From Acetivibrio alkalicellulosi (GTDB taxonomy: Bacteria > Bacillota > Clostridia > Acetivibrionales > Acetivibrionaceae): a stretch of DNA of 64,000 bases. The stretch covers positions 2,728,843 through 2,792,842 of the forward strand of contig VLTH01000002.1 of the NCBI GenBank assembly GCA_008125075.1, in the 5' to 3' direction. This document shows, piece after piece, positions 1 to 8,569 of this stretch. Made by a program: the position numbers and the translations under genes. How positions within the stretch are numbered: position 1 is the stretch's first letter; every line of letters begins with the position of its first letter. Under the pieces are notes generated by a model. That model was not told where the DNA came from and searched no databases. It saw only the letters and a program-made list of their open reading frames with translations.

Positions 1-203
1 TGCTGTAAATCTATAAACTCAAAGTCGCTATTCTCTTTTCCTTCTTTTAAAATAGCTTTCTTAGCCCCCATCAATATCTTCTTCCCATCTTCTCTTTTCA
101 TTTTAAAAGGGAAGGGAACATCTTTAAAATTACGTGCAAGACGTATCCTACTGCTAATTACAACATCTGATTCAGGTCCTTTTTCTAGATACCATCCTTT
201 CAT
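1..203 (-). CDS. mcsB: Protein arginine kinase McsB, partial (N-terminus only)
   Basis: This is the first 67 or so residues of a guanido-kinase-family protein; the rest lies beyond the left edge. The segment SDVVISSRIRLARNFKDVPF is the hallmark N-terminal motif of McsB, which phosphorylates arginines and marks proteins for ClpCP degradation. The start ATG at 201-203 follows a GGAGGT ribosome binding site at 212-217. It is the third gene of ctsR-mcsA-mcsB, 41 nt after mcsA, so clpC probably lies just outside the window. Regulation is by CtsR through the operon promoter. Confidence 0.93.
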   Translation of the reverse strand, partial: MKGWYLEKGPESDVVISSRIRLARNFKDVPFPFKMKREDGKKILMGAKKAILKEGKENSDFEFIDLQ

Positions 204-244
204 CTATTATTACCTCCAAACCTAAAGTATTAGTTTCATATCAA

Positions 245-745
245 TTAATCATGTTTTTTTATTTCCATATTCTTAATCTGATCTCTTATGGTAGCAGCTT
301 TTTCATACTGTTCATTTTTTATACAAAGTTCCAGTTGTTCTTTAAGCTTTGATATTTCTCTTGACACTTTTACCTGGCTATAAATTTTTTCAGGTATCTT
401 TCCATTGTATTGAACATTGCCATGAAGTCTTTTTAATAAAGGTAACAACTTTTCTCCATATACTTTGTAGCAATCTGCACACCCTATTTTACCCGTCTTT
501 TTAAATTCTTCATAGCTGGTATTACAAGTGTTACATACAAGATCCGATTGTTGATGAACTGATGCCATATATGGAACACCCATAATTCCTGAGAAAAAAT
601 CATTTATACTAAGAGGAGAGCCAATACTAAACTTTCCTTCATCTTTTGCACACTGGTCACAAAGATAAATAACAATTTTATTATTATTTATCACTTGAGT
701 AAATTGAATATTTGCAACTCTTTTATGACATTTTTGACATAACAT
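245..745 (-). CDS. mcsA: McsA, zinc-binding activator of McsB
   Basis: A 166-residue protein with four CxxC pairs (CQKC near residue 3, CDQC near 29, CNTC near 72, CADC near 89), expected to bind zinc, and a C-terminal UVR motif (about residues 131-162, EQLELCIKNEQYEKAATIRD). In Firmicutes, McsA binds and activates the arginine kinase McsB and modulates CtsR. Position between ctsR and mcsB confirms the call. The ATG is preceded by AAAGGAGAGG. Confidence 0.95.
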   Translation of the reverse strand: MLCQKCHKRVANIQFTQVINNNKIVIYLCDQCAKDEGKFSIGSPLSINDFFSGIMGVPYMASVHQQSDLVCNTCNTSYEEFKKTGKIGCADCYKVYGEKLLPLLKRLHGNVQYNGKIPEKIYSQVKVSREISKLKEQLELCIKNEQYEKAATIRDQIKNMEIKKHD

Positions 746-807
746 AAACCCCTCTCCTTTCTAATTCTTGTTTGACACAGGCAAACTCTATTAATATTCT
801 ATGTTTC

Positions 808-1269
808 TTATATAAGTAAGCATACCATCATATTTTTTAAAATGCTGGCTCTCAAGTATCCCCTTTGATCAACAGGCACAGTTGATAAAATCTTATCACT
901 TGTAGCAGCTTTTAGCATAAGTCCTTCCCTTTCTGAAATAACGTTGTAATCAATAAAATTATTTATAAATACATGAGCTGATTGCTGGGATATATTGTCA
1001 CCCATAGATTGCACAATATGCATAAGATAATTCTTACCCTTGTGCTCTATGCTTACTCTTCTTATTCTTATATGTCCTCCACCGCCTCTGCGACTCTCGA
1101 CATAATATCCTCTATCAGATGTAAACCTTGTATCAATTACATAATTAATTTGTGAAGGCACACAATTAAATTGGTTTGCAAGTTCATTTCTTTGTATTTC
1201 AATAGAGCCATCGGTGTCATTAATCATTTGCTTAATAAAGGTTTCTATAAGATCACTAAGTTTCGCCAT
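808..1269 (-). CDS. ctsR: CtsR, repressor of class III heat-shock genes
   Basis: A 153-residue protein. The N-terminal winged helix (residues 1-70) carries the family motif YYVESRRGGGGHIRI, whose glycine-rich wing binds DNA and senses heat. The C-terminal half is the dimerisation and McsB-recognition domain. A GTG nine bases upstream (1278) is in frame, but the ATG at 1267-1269 sits better behind AGAGGG, so I use it. It heads ctsR-mcsA-mcsB and should repress its own operon through the site at 1293-1310. Confidence 0.95.
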   Translation of the reverse strand: MAKLSDLIETFIKQMINDTDGSIEIQRNELANQFNCVPSQINYVIDTRFTSDRGYYVESRRGGGGHIRIRRVSIEHKGKNYLMHIVQSMGDNISQQSAHVFINNFIDYNVISEREGLMLKAATSDKILSTVPVDQRGYLRASILKNMMVCLLI

Positions 1270-1292
1270 ATCCTCCACCCTCTTTAGCTGAT

Positions 1293-1346
1293 TTTGACTT
1301 TCTTTGACCTTTATTATATTATATTTTATTTTGTCTTTTAATTCAA
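1293..1346 (-). promoter_or_regulatory. ctsR operon promoter with CtsR operator
   Basis: Read on the minus strand: -35 TTGAAT (1341-1346), 17-bp spacer, -10 TATAAT (1318-1323), then AGGTCAAAGAAAGTCAAA (1293-1310). The last matches the CtsR heptamer direct repeat (RGTCAAA NNN RGTCAAA) and covers the expected transcription start, giving autorepression. Confidence 0.9.
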
Positions 1347-1423
1347 GAAGTTGGATACTTAAAAATACTCAAAAAACATGATTATATTTGATTATTATTT
1401 TTTTTTAAGTATTTAATCACGTT
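1331..1423. repeat. Inverted repeat upstream of ctsR
   Basis: ATACTTAAAAA near 1354-1364 is matched by TTTTTAAGTAT near 1399-1409. This could be a transcript end between the 59-residue gene at 1512-1691 and ctsR. It is AT-only and therefore weakly supported. Confidence 0.3.
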
Positions 1424-1467
1424 TTCTCTTGTTTTCAAGCTAAATCATTAGGGTACTTCTAAACTTA

Positions 1468-1495
1468 ACTCCACCTTCTTGATAGAAAGTGGAGT
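1468..1495 (-). terminator. Hairpin after the 59-aa gene (weak terminator)
   Basis: ACTCCAC at 1468 pairs with GTGGAGT ending at 1495. It lies just past the stop of the small minus-strand gene at 1512. No clear T-run follows, so terminator function is uncertain. Confidence 0.4.
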
Positions 1496-1511
1496 CTTAA
1501 AACTAGATAAA

Positions 1512-1691
1512 TCAATTATGCTTATCATTTTTATTGTCGCTATTTTCTGTCAACTTTGCTAAACGACGAGCATTTTTTCTTTGTATGTCAGGAGTCATCC
1601 ATTGATCAAAGGATGAAATAAACTCCCCATACTTAGTTGTGTCTTCTATTCTTTCATCCTTGATATTATTTTTATCGTTTTTATTTGCCAT
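1512..1691 (-). CDS. Small hydrophilic protein, 59 aa, unknown
   Basis: An ATG at 1689-1691 with a good ribosome binding site (AGGAGAG, about 10 nt upstream) opens a 59-residue frame ending in TGA. The protein is highly charged, starts MANKNDKNNIKDERI and has a central segment EFISSFDQWMTPDIQRKNAR, which looks like a short amphipathic helix region. There is no signal peptide or membrane segment. I do not recognise the family. Many small proteins of this size in sporulating Clostridia are spore components, but nothing here proves that. Confidence 0.6.
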   Translation of the reverse strand: MANKNDKNNIKDERIEDTTKYGEFISSFDQWMTPDIQRKNARRLAKLTENSDNKNDKHN

Positions 1692-1867
1692 TTATTTAGA
1701 CTCTCCTTTTTAAATTTTGTTGCCAAGTCATATCTTTATTTTTTTCAAAGTGATTTAATTGTATTCGCATTATAATCATAAATTTTTTAAGTTATTTTTT
1801 ATAGACATCTCTTGCTCACGTACAAAGTTTTATAATTATAATTTGAATGTCAATTGCATTAGCATCA

Positions 1868-1911
1868 CAGGGTGTATTTAATAAATTTGAAGAAAAATAT
1901 GCGCCCTGAAT
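1868..1911 (-). terminator. Hairpin after the 279-aa membrane-anchored protein gene
   Basis: CAGGGCGCATATTT pairs imperfectly with AAATACACCCTG, directly after the stop at 1918. There is no long T-run, so this is a possible terminator or mRNA 3' stabiliser. Confidence 0.4.
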
Positions 1912-1917
1912 CACAAA

Positions 1918-2757
1918 TCAATTATACAACCCTAGTCTATCTTCAACTAGCAATAATTCATCTAGGATTTTTGCTCCTAATATATTAAATAATACATCTG
2001 GATCAGTTTCGCTTAGTTTTTCAACTGAACGCCTATCACTATCTATCAAATTCCTTTGAATTAATTTTTTTTCTGATTCATATAAGTTCATCCAATTTGA
2101 TGGGGATAACTCTAAAGATAAGTCTTCTAATGCTTTATAAGTTTCTTCTTCCAAGCTTTTTATAAAGCTTATCCAGTCTTTATTTTTAATACTGTATCTG
2201 CCATAATAATTATCATAATCATCAAGCGTAGTTAATAATTCACCATCTTCAAAAACAACACCTTTTAAATTATCAATTGAATTAACCCATCCATTGAATA
2301 TACGATTAACAGTTTCAAATTGCTTTCTCAATGGATCATCTAATTGAGTCAAAACTTCTTTGTCTTTTAAGCTCCTGTCTTTATCATATTTAATTGATAA
2401 GTCACCAAAAAAATATCTTATTCTTGTTATACTGTATAATTGTTCTTCAACATCCAAGTCATAACAGTTTATTTTATTTGATGCGTCTCTTATTTTAGGT
2501 ATACTGTCTAAAGGGAAAAGTAAATTGCCATGTAAAGTATACCTCTGATCTATTCTAACTTCACCACTTTCTAATATTTCTTTTACTATTTCATTATTTT
2601 CTATTATTGTATTAGAAACAAGCTTAAATATATCTTGATTTATTCTACCTGAAATATGTGCTTCAAGTAGTTTTCGCTCTCTATATTTAATACCCATTGT
2701 TATTGTCAAAACTATACATATTCCAATAATAAATATTAAATAATATTTTTTAATCAT
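1918..2757 (-). CDS. Membrane-anchored protein, unknown, paralogue of the next gene upstream
   Basis: A 279-residue protein with one N-terminal transmembrane segment (about residues 5-23) and a long, charged, helix-rich extracytoplasmic part. I do not recognise a family. It is clearly related to the neighbouring 226-residue protein at 2804-3484: LDDPLRKQFETVNRIFNGW here aligns with LDNDLRKKIEYLNELNDLW there, and the following WISFIKSLEEETYKAL aligns with YWSDFVIDIEKDTREFL. The start ATG has a GGGAGGA ribosome binding site. It lies 46 nt after its paralogue and is probably co-transcribed with it. No enzyme motif was seen. Confidence 0.75.
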   Translation of the reverse strand: MIKKYYLIFIIGICIVLTITMGIKYRERKLLEAHISGRINQDIFKLVSNTIIENNEIVKEILESGEVRIDQRYTLHGNLLFPLDSIPKIRDASNKINCYDLDVEEQLYSITRIRYFFGDLSIKYDKDRSLKDKEVLTQLDDPLRKQFETVNRIFNGWVNSIDNLKGVVFEDGELLTTLDDYDNYYGRYSIKNKDWISFIKSLEEETYKALEDLSLELSPSNWMNLYESEKKLIQRNLIDSDRRSVEKLSETDPDVLFNILGAKILDELLLVEDRLGLYN

Positions 2758-2803
2758 ATTATTCCTCCCTTACTATCTTGACAAATCATATTAAGTAAAA
2801 GTA

Positions 2804-3484
2804 CTATTGTAATAACTCTTTGATATCATCCACATTATATTTCGATAAAAATTCTCTTGTATCTTTTTCTATGTCTATTACAAAATCACTCCAATAATTT
2901 TGCAATGCTATAGGCTTAAAATTTCTTTCAAAGTATTTGTCGAATTTTTCACGACTAAATTTTCCATCTTCTACCCAGTCAATATTTTTTTCTAAAGAGT
3001 TCATCCATAAATCATTTAACTCATTTAAATACTCTATTTTTTTTCTTAAATCATTATCAAGAACTAATAATATATCATCTCTTTCTTCTTCAGGTATCCT
3101 CCAACGACCATCAAGTACTGAAATGAAAAAATCTTCAATCATAATAATATTGTAATTACTAACTATATCATCTTCTATAATTTCATGTTTTCTTAAAATA
3201 TTAGCATATCTAGTGTACTGTGGCACAAAATTTATATTATTGTTCAAAAACAAAATTAATGTTTCAGCATCACCTTTTTTAATATAACCTTCTTCTAATA
3301 TAGTTCTATATATTTCTTTTTGACTTATAATTAGATTTGCTATTTCTCCTCCACCAAAAAAACTAAAATCATTTTTAGTAAATTCATCATACTTTTTAAC
3401 AGTTTGAAATTTATTATAATTTAGGTATCCAAGAATAAGAATAGTTATTATTAATATTACTTTTATTCTCTTTTTTGTAAACAA
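2804..3484 (-). CDS. Membrane-anchored protein, unknown, tandem paralogue
   Basis: A 226-residue protein with an N-terminal transmembrane segment (about residues 7-23) and an outward-facing, acidic, helical domain. TTG at 3482-3484 is the likely start, five bases after GGGGGTG. It shares the LDxxLRK...LW...SL core with the protein at 1918-2757, so the pair arose by tandem duplication. Both follow the giant secreted VWA/dockerin protein on the same strand, separated from it by a hairpin at 3560-3604. A partner, chaperone or protective role toward that protein is only a guess from position. Confidence 0.7.
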   Translation of the reverse strand: MFTKKRIKVILIITILILGYLNYNKFQTVKKYDEFTKNDFSFFGGGEIANLIISQKEIYRTILEEGYIKKGDAETLILFLNNNINFVPQYTRYANILRKHEIIEDDIVSNYNIIMIEDFFISVLDGRWRIPEEERDDILLVLDNDLRKKIEYLNELNDLWMNSLEKNIDWVEDGKFSREKFDKYFERNFKPIALQNYWSDFVIDIEKDTREFLSKYNVDDIKELLQ

Positions 3485-3559
3485 TCCAGCACCCCCATCA
3501 AATACTATACTATAATTTATTTTTGATACTTTGTAGTTCTTTTATATCAGATATTTTAA

Positions 3560-3604
3560 ATTATAGCATATCAAATATCTAATTAGAACTTGATATGCTA
3601 TAAT
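3560..3604 (-). terminator. Strong hairpin after the giant dockerin/VWA gene
   Basis: A 15-bp perfect stem (ATTATAGCATATCAA with TTGATATGCTATAAT) lies 9 nt past the stop of the 1544-aa gene. It is followed by an AT-rich tract rather than a pure T-run. Partial read-through into the two paralogues is possible. Confidence 0.6.
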
Positions 3605-3613
3605 CTTATTAAG

Positions 3614-6600
3614 TTAGTAGATAATATTAACACTATAGTCTAATATAAAATAAGCTTCATAATCATCTTCTGGACTATCTGCATGTCCTATTCCTCCTTT
3701 TAACTTCATCCTGTCTCCACCATCGCTACCATCACCATGTGAAAGAAATTTTTTAGAATTACCCCAAATAATCTGAACAGGATCCCATCCTCGACTTTCA
3801 TAATCATCTTCTTGCATAAAATAACTCTTTGAACCATAGCTTTGAGATTGTCCTAATTGGTTATCTCTTATAGTTTCACTCATTCTACCACCTTCAGTGT
3901 CGAATAGCTTTATAAATTCCCATACATCAGTTACAATATCTTTAATCATTTCACCAGTTTCAATTACATCTTTTAAATATGGAATTCTTTTTGCTACTGG
4001 TATTAATAACTCATAGTTTTTAGAGTCTTTTTTGTTGCTAAAGACGCCATAAAGATTGCTTTCATAAAATACATTTCTTTTTTCTGTATCCAATTGTATA
4101 GCCATTTTTATGCTTTCAAATCTCAATCCTCTGTTAGCTATTGTTTCTACTGTTCTCAAAGTAGGATCATATATGACCTGATAATTGTTTATAACACTTA
4201 GTTGCATAGATATTTCATCTCTACTTTCAGCATTCATAATATATCTTCCATGAATAATATGAGTAACTGTACGCCCAAAAGCTATTTCTTGTGTAAGTAT
4301 ATGAAAAACATATCCATTATGATATTTTCCATAGTTACTTGTTGGTTCATGATAGAATTTCTTTTCAAGTCCTCCCATAATTTCATCAGAGTTGGGGTGG
4401 TATTTATTTTTATATTCATCTCTCACCAAAAATAACTCCTCAAACATTTCATCTGAAATACCAAGTTCACCTATTGTCAATCTGCGATTTTTTCCTAGTT
4501 TATTAAGCAAATTGTTAAATATTGTAGCTGTGTCTACATTTATTTCTTCTGAAATATAACTATCATATTTCCCTTCTGTTTTAATTATAGGTGATTCAAT
4601 CTTTGGTAGTTCTGTATTAACCCACTGTCTAATTTCAACTTTGGTTTCCCAAAACTCACCATCAATAAGCCTTATATTCCATGGATCAGGAAGAGCAGTA
4701 TCATCATTTACATGAGGAACTCCAGCTGGAGTATTATTCCTACTTGAGGTTCTTCTACTTGAAATAATTGAAAGCATATTTAGTAATCTTAAGTAAACTT
4801 GACTTGTCTGTCGGTCTACATCTTCTTGACTTAATCCTCTTTGATTTTCTATAAAGAAGAAATTCCCATTTGCTTCTTTTGAAATTGCTCTCATTAAATC
4901 TAAATCTACATCTCTTCCTAATGCTATAGTGTTAATTACAATTCCTTGTTTTGCAAGTTCCCTTGCCATATTCATTTCTTGCCCAGCTTCTCGGTTTGAT
5001 TCGCCATCAGTTAGCAAAACTATTACTTTTTGACGATTACTGTTCTCGTCAAATAGTCCTCCAGCTTTTCTAAGTCCGTCAGTAATGTTTGTGTGTCCTC
5101 CTGATATGTACATTTCATTTAGTTTGTTTAATAACGTCTCTTTTTCATTTGTTAGTTCTTTCATCACTTTTCCATTATCCGTAAATTCAACTATCCCTAT
5201 TCTTTGAGCACCAAAAGATCTTTCAACAAACATCTTTGTTGCATTTATTCTTATGTTATTTGGATCATAAGTTCTCATACTTCCAGATTGATCTATTACA
5301 AAGACAATGTCAGATGTCAAATATCTATTCATGCTTATTGGTCCAAGCAAGAAAGGACTAAAGTGTGTTGTTATACCTATTACAACCTGATTAACTTTAT
5401 CTACTCGAACATCATCTATTTCTTCTAATTGCTGAGTTTCAGGATTTGCATAAAATATAGTCAATTCATCCTCAGATATATCTCCTAAGTCTTCTCTGTT
5501 GTATGAGATTCTAATTTCAGCATATTCAATTGGAAATCCTCCATTAGTTATCTCTACAGGTTTTCCTACAATACCCTCTAAATTATTAAGAAGTATATTA
5601 TCAGAGTCCCATACCTGAAGTGGAGACATTATTACATTTCCATTTCCCCATGCAGTTACTTCAACCCTTTCATCTCTTGATAGTGCTGTTTTAAAAGATA
5701 CTACATCTTCATGATAATCCAATGGATTTAAACCAAGCATAACTGCTGCTCCATCATATATTCCGTCACCACTTGTGTCAGGATTTAGTGGATGTGTACC
5801 ATATACATATATTTCATCATAATCAGATATACCATCTTCGTCTGTATCCCATTTAAATGGATTTGTTCCATGCTTTAATTCTTCTCTGTTGGTAAGTCCA
5901 TTACCTGAATAGTCAGCATCTAAATCTATTGATTCTATATCATAAACAATCCCACTGTTTACTTTTACCTGCTGTGAATATGGGCTTGTTCCAAAACGGT
6001 TAACAGCTTCAACAACATAATAGTAGGTATTTCCTTCTTTTACATCAACATCAATAAAATCTTTCCTCAAGCGATTTTCTTCTATTAGATAATACGGTCC
6101 TTTGTCCACACTACTTCTATATACGTTATATCTATCTGCACAATTTGTTTTTGACCAATATAATCTTACAGTATTGTTATGCCAAACTCCTGTCAAATGT
6201 GGAGCTTCTGGTTCTGTTGGTATAACTGGAATATAGTCAAGCATTTGCTTCCAGAATTCTTTATTAGGTGGAATAAAGTTGTAATGATCTTCAGGCTCTA
6301 ATAAAATTAAAGTATTAAACATATGAGGTCTATGACCATTTTCCATATTAATTGTCTGTCCTCTTTCTCCTGCAAGAACTGTTTTATGACTGCCATATGC
6401 CTCAAAAATATTATTATTTGGTGTTCCGTTTACTGTAAAATCACCTCTTAGCTCCAATATACCTGCTGTTAGACAATTATCGTAACTGGTCTGTGTATAT
6501 ACAAATGTGCTACCTTCTATAATTACATGATCATTTATTCTTGTCATTTTTAAAATAGCATTGTTTTTTAATTGATACTCACCTTTTACATGGAGATTTC

Positions 6601-8248
6601 CACCATTTATATTCATTATTCCCCCATCCATTATTACATTTGCCCTAACTTCCATCTTTCCATTTTGCATATCAATTAAAGGTCTTTGTGTGGATAATAC
6701 ATTTTTTCTTTGTTCATATACTCCTCTTAAACTTATTTCTCCACCTCTTAAGTATATATTTCCTGCATTTCTTATATTATTACCAGATAGTATTTTTCTG
6801 TTAAGATCAAACACAGTATTCTTTAAAACTTCTATATCACTGTTAATATTGTCAGTATTAGATGTAAGAGTTTTTTCTAGAAGGTAATCGTCAGGTACTC
6901 TATTAAAATTGTCTAATGCCTTTTGAAGTTTTTCTTCATCTGAATTTTTTATTATCTCCATAATATCTTTCATATCTATAATATAGTCGCCGTTTGTTTC
7001 TCCAATCCACATATTAAGTGGACTATTTTTAGATCCTATTTGAACACCTTTCATTCCTACTGGAATATTTATAAGCCTGCTCAAATACCCTTCCTTGCTT
7101 ATTTTAACAGTAACAACCTCATTTGAATCAGGAGTATATTTAAACTTAAAGTATCCTTCCTCATTTGTACTAACACTTTCAATAACATCTTTTTCATCGT
7201 TGTATACTTCTACATTAAATCCTTGTGGATTAGAAGTTTCAATGTATCCTTCAATAGTATGTTCTTGTATATCTTCAAGCTCTAATGATAGTGCCTGCAA
7301 CTCATCTTTATCAATTGGTGCTAATTCAAAGCTACTTGCTGAAACTGTACTAATACTTGTGCCTACCTTTTTTATTCCTTTTGTATCAATACACTCACCC
7401 TTTGAGTCAAAAAGCTGAACACCTTTTTTCTCAATATATGCATTGGCTCTCCAGTACTTATTGTCTTTATCATTTATAAATTCTATTTTGGTATCTTTAA
7501 GTTTCAAAACTTCAAATGATATTTTTGCAAGTTCTCCTGTTTTAACTATACTTTCATTATTAATGAATTGGTCAATGGATTTGACTACTCTTCCAAAGTT
7601 AATCCTTCCTTCTTCAAGGTCATGATATGCAGCAGATACATATTGGTGATTAGTGTCAGAAAGAACGTTTCCTATACTAGGAATTGTATCCTCTTCATAA
7701 GGATTTTTAGTTATGCAATCTACAGGTTGAAGGACTTTAGGATCGTATTTAATGTTTAACTGGTATCCTGCTAGATTTGATATTTCATTAATGTTTATTG
7801 AAGCAGTAATTATATCCCCCTTTTTTGTGGGATGGTTTTCTAAGGAAATGTTAATTTCTTTAGGACTTTCAACCTTAACTCTTGAGGCAGGAAACTCATC
7901 AATGATGTTAAGGATATACCTTCTCATTAGAATAACATCCGTACTGTTAATATTTCCATCACCATTTAAATCTGCCGCAATATGTCCATGACTCGTGGGA
8001 AATTCTGTTATAATGTTTAATATGTACCTTCTAAGTAGAATATAATCTGTACTATTAATACTACCGTCACCATTTATGTCACCTATAGTAATTTCCTTTT
8101 CCTCTTCAAAAGCATTTACTTGGTAATCATTTAAAATAAGATTTTCCTCTCTCTCAGTTGCACTGTAAATTGTAACGTTAGTTAGTAAAATAGTAAATGT
8201 AATCATGATGCAAATAATAGTACTTACTAGTTTTTTTGTTTTTTTCAT
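3614..8248 (-). CDS. Giant secreted multidomain protein: dockerin, cohesin-like, Fn3, VWA
   Basis: A 1544-residue secreted protein. Visible order: signal peptide (1-31); a type I dockerin pair (53-123; GDINGDGSINSTD and ADLNGDGNINSTD) directly after the signal; a cohesin-like beta domain (about 130-275); a CNA-B or carboxypeptidase-regulatory-like domain (about 328-400); a short acidic element NGDYIIDMKD (about 419-428); a repetitive beta-solenoid-like stretch (about 485-650); Fn3 (683-765); thrombospondin type 3-like calcium repeats (774-845); VWA (978-1160) with an intact MIDAS (DQSGS at 986, T1053, D1081); and about 380 C-terminal residues I cannot assign. It is probably an extracellular adhesion or cellulosome-associated protein. 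An N-terminal dockerin is unusual, since most are C-terminal. The start ATG lies after an AAAAGGGGAG-like site. Confidence 0.9.
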   Translation of the reverse strand: MKKTKKLVSTIICIMITFTILLTNVTIYSATEREENLILNDYQVNAFEEEKEITIGDINGDGSINSTDYILLRRYILNIITEFPTSHGHIAADLNGDGNINSTDVILMRRYILNIIDEFPASRVKVESPKEINISLENHPTKKGDIITASININEISNLAGYQLNIKYDPKVLQPVDCITKNPYEEDTIPSIGNVLSDTNHQYVSAAYHDLEEGRINFGRVVKSIDQFINNESIVKTGELAKISFEVLKLKDTKIEFINDKDNKYWRANAYIEKKGVQLFDSKGECIDTKGIKKVGTSISTVSASSFELAPIDKDELQALSLELEDIQEHTIEGYIETSNPQGFNVEVYNDEKDVIESVSTNEEGYFKFKYTPDSNEVVTVKISKEGYLSRLINIPVGMKGVQIGSKNSPLNMWIGETNGDYIIDMKDIMEIIKNSDEEKLQKALDNFNRVPDDYLLEKTLTSNTDNINSDIEVLKNTVFDLNRKILSGNNIRNAGNIYLRGGEISLRGVYEQRKNVLSTQRPLIDMQNGKMEVRANVIMDGGIMNINGGNLHVKGEYQLKNNAILKMTRINDHVIIEGSTFVYTQTSYDNCLTAGILELRGDFTVNGTPNNNIFEAYGSHKTVLAGERGQTINMENGHRPHMFNTLILLEPEDHYNFIPPNKEFWKQMLDYIPVIPTEPEAPHLTGVWHNNTVRLYWSKTNCADRYNVYRSSVDKGPYYLIEENRLRKDFIDVDVKEGNTYYYVVEAVNRFGTSPYSQQVKVNSGIVYDIESIDLDADYSGNGLTNREELKHGTNPFKWDTDEDGISDYDEIYVYGTHPLNPDTSGDGIYDGAAVMLGLNPLDYHEDVVSFKTALSRDERVEVTAWGNGNVIMSPLQVWDSDNILLNNLEGIVGKPVEITNGGFPIEYAEIRISYNREDLGDISEDELTIFYANPETQQLEEIDDVRVDKVNQVVIGITTHFSPFLLGPISMNRYLTSDIVFVIDQSGSMRTYDPNNIRINATKMFVERSFGAQRIGIVEFTDNGKVMKELTNEKETLLNKLNEMYISGGHTNITDGLRKAGGLFDENSNRQKVIVLLTDGESNREAGQEMNMARELAKQGIVINTIALGRDVDLDLMRAISKEANGNFFFIENQRGLSQEDVDRQTSQVYLRLLNMLSIISSRRTSSRNNTPAGVPHVNDDTALPDPWNIRLIDGEFWETKVEIRQWVNTELPKIESPIIKTEGKYDSYISEEINVDTATIFNNLLNKLGKNRRLTIGELGISDEMFEELFLVRDEYKNKYHPNSDEIMGGLEKKFYHEPTSNYGKYHNGYVFHILTQEIAFGRTVTHIIHGRYIMNAESRDEISMQLSVINNYQVIYDPTLRTVETIANRGLRFESIKMAIQLDTEKRNVFYESNLYGVFSNKKDSKNYELLIPVAKRIPYLKDVIETGEMIKDIVTDVWEFIKLFDTEGGRMSETIRDNQLGQSQSYGSKSYFMQEDDYESRGWDPVQIIWGNSKKFLSHGDGSDGGDRMKLKGGIGHADSPEDDYEAYFILDYSVNIIY

Positions 8249-8290
8249 TGATTTCTCCCCTTTTTTGTTTTTTTAAGGGTGTTAAAAAAA

Positions 8291-8377
8291 TATAACTTTC
8301 CGTTAATTTCACTTCAGACCTTATTTGTTCCAAATAGGCCACGTGAAAAATCTGAAGTAATATTTCATCTATCCCTT
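8291..8377. repeat. F1 palindromic repeat, copy in the leader of the dockerin/VWA gene
   Basis: A degenerate inverted repeat centred on CCTTATTTG TTC CAAATAGG, with outer TTTCAC/GTGAAA arms and a tail AAGTAATATTTCAT. It matches the core of the F1 elements at 49959-50116. It lies in the predicted 5' leader, so it would be transcribed. Confidence 0.65.
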
Positions 8378-8412
8378 ATCCATATTGAATATATGATTTT
8401 AAATTCCTGTTA

Positions 8413-8441
8413 ATTATATACTTTGATATAATTTTACACTA
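8413..8441 (-). promoter_or_regulatory. Promoter of the dockerin/VWA gene (weak -35)
   Basis: Minus strand: -10 TATAAT at 8413-8418, 17-bp spacer, and a poor -35 TAGTGT at 8436-8441. The poor -35 combined with the palindromes just upstream suggests dependence on an activator. The leader would be about 155 nt. Confidence 0.5.
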
Positions 8442-8464
8442 GTGCCATAAGTAACGACTTTTTC

Positions 8465-8508
8465 GTGACTGTAGTCACTTCTTTTATTACTTTCCATGAC
8501 TTTAGTCA
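8465..8508. promoter_or_regulatory. Twin palindromic operator sites
   Basis: GTGACTGTAGTCAC (8465-8478) and TGACTTTAGTCA (8497-8508) are two copies of TGACTNTAGTCA. Their centres are 31 bp apart, three helical turns, so they lie on the same DNA face. They sit 24 and about 56 bp upstream of the -35 of the giant secreted protein gene. The binding regulator is not identifiable from the window. Confidence 0.6.
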
Positions 8509-8569
8509 CTTATTGTTAATAATTTAACAATATTTTGTGTTGTTATTTGCATAAGTCTCTTTCTATTTT

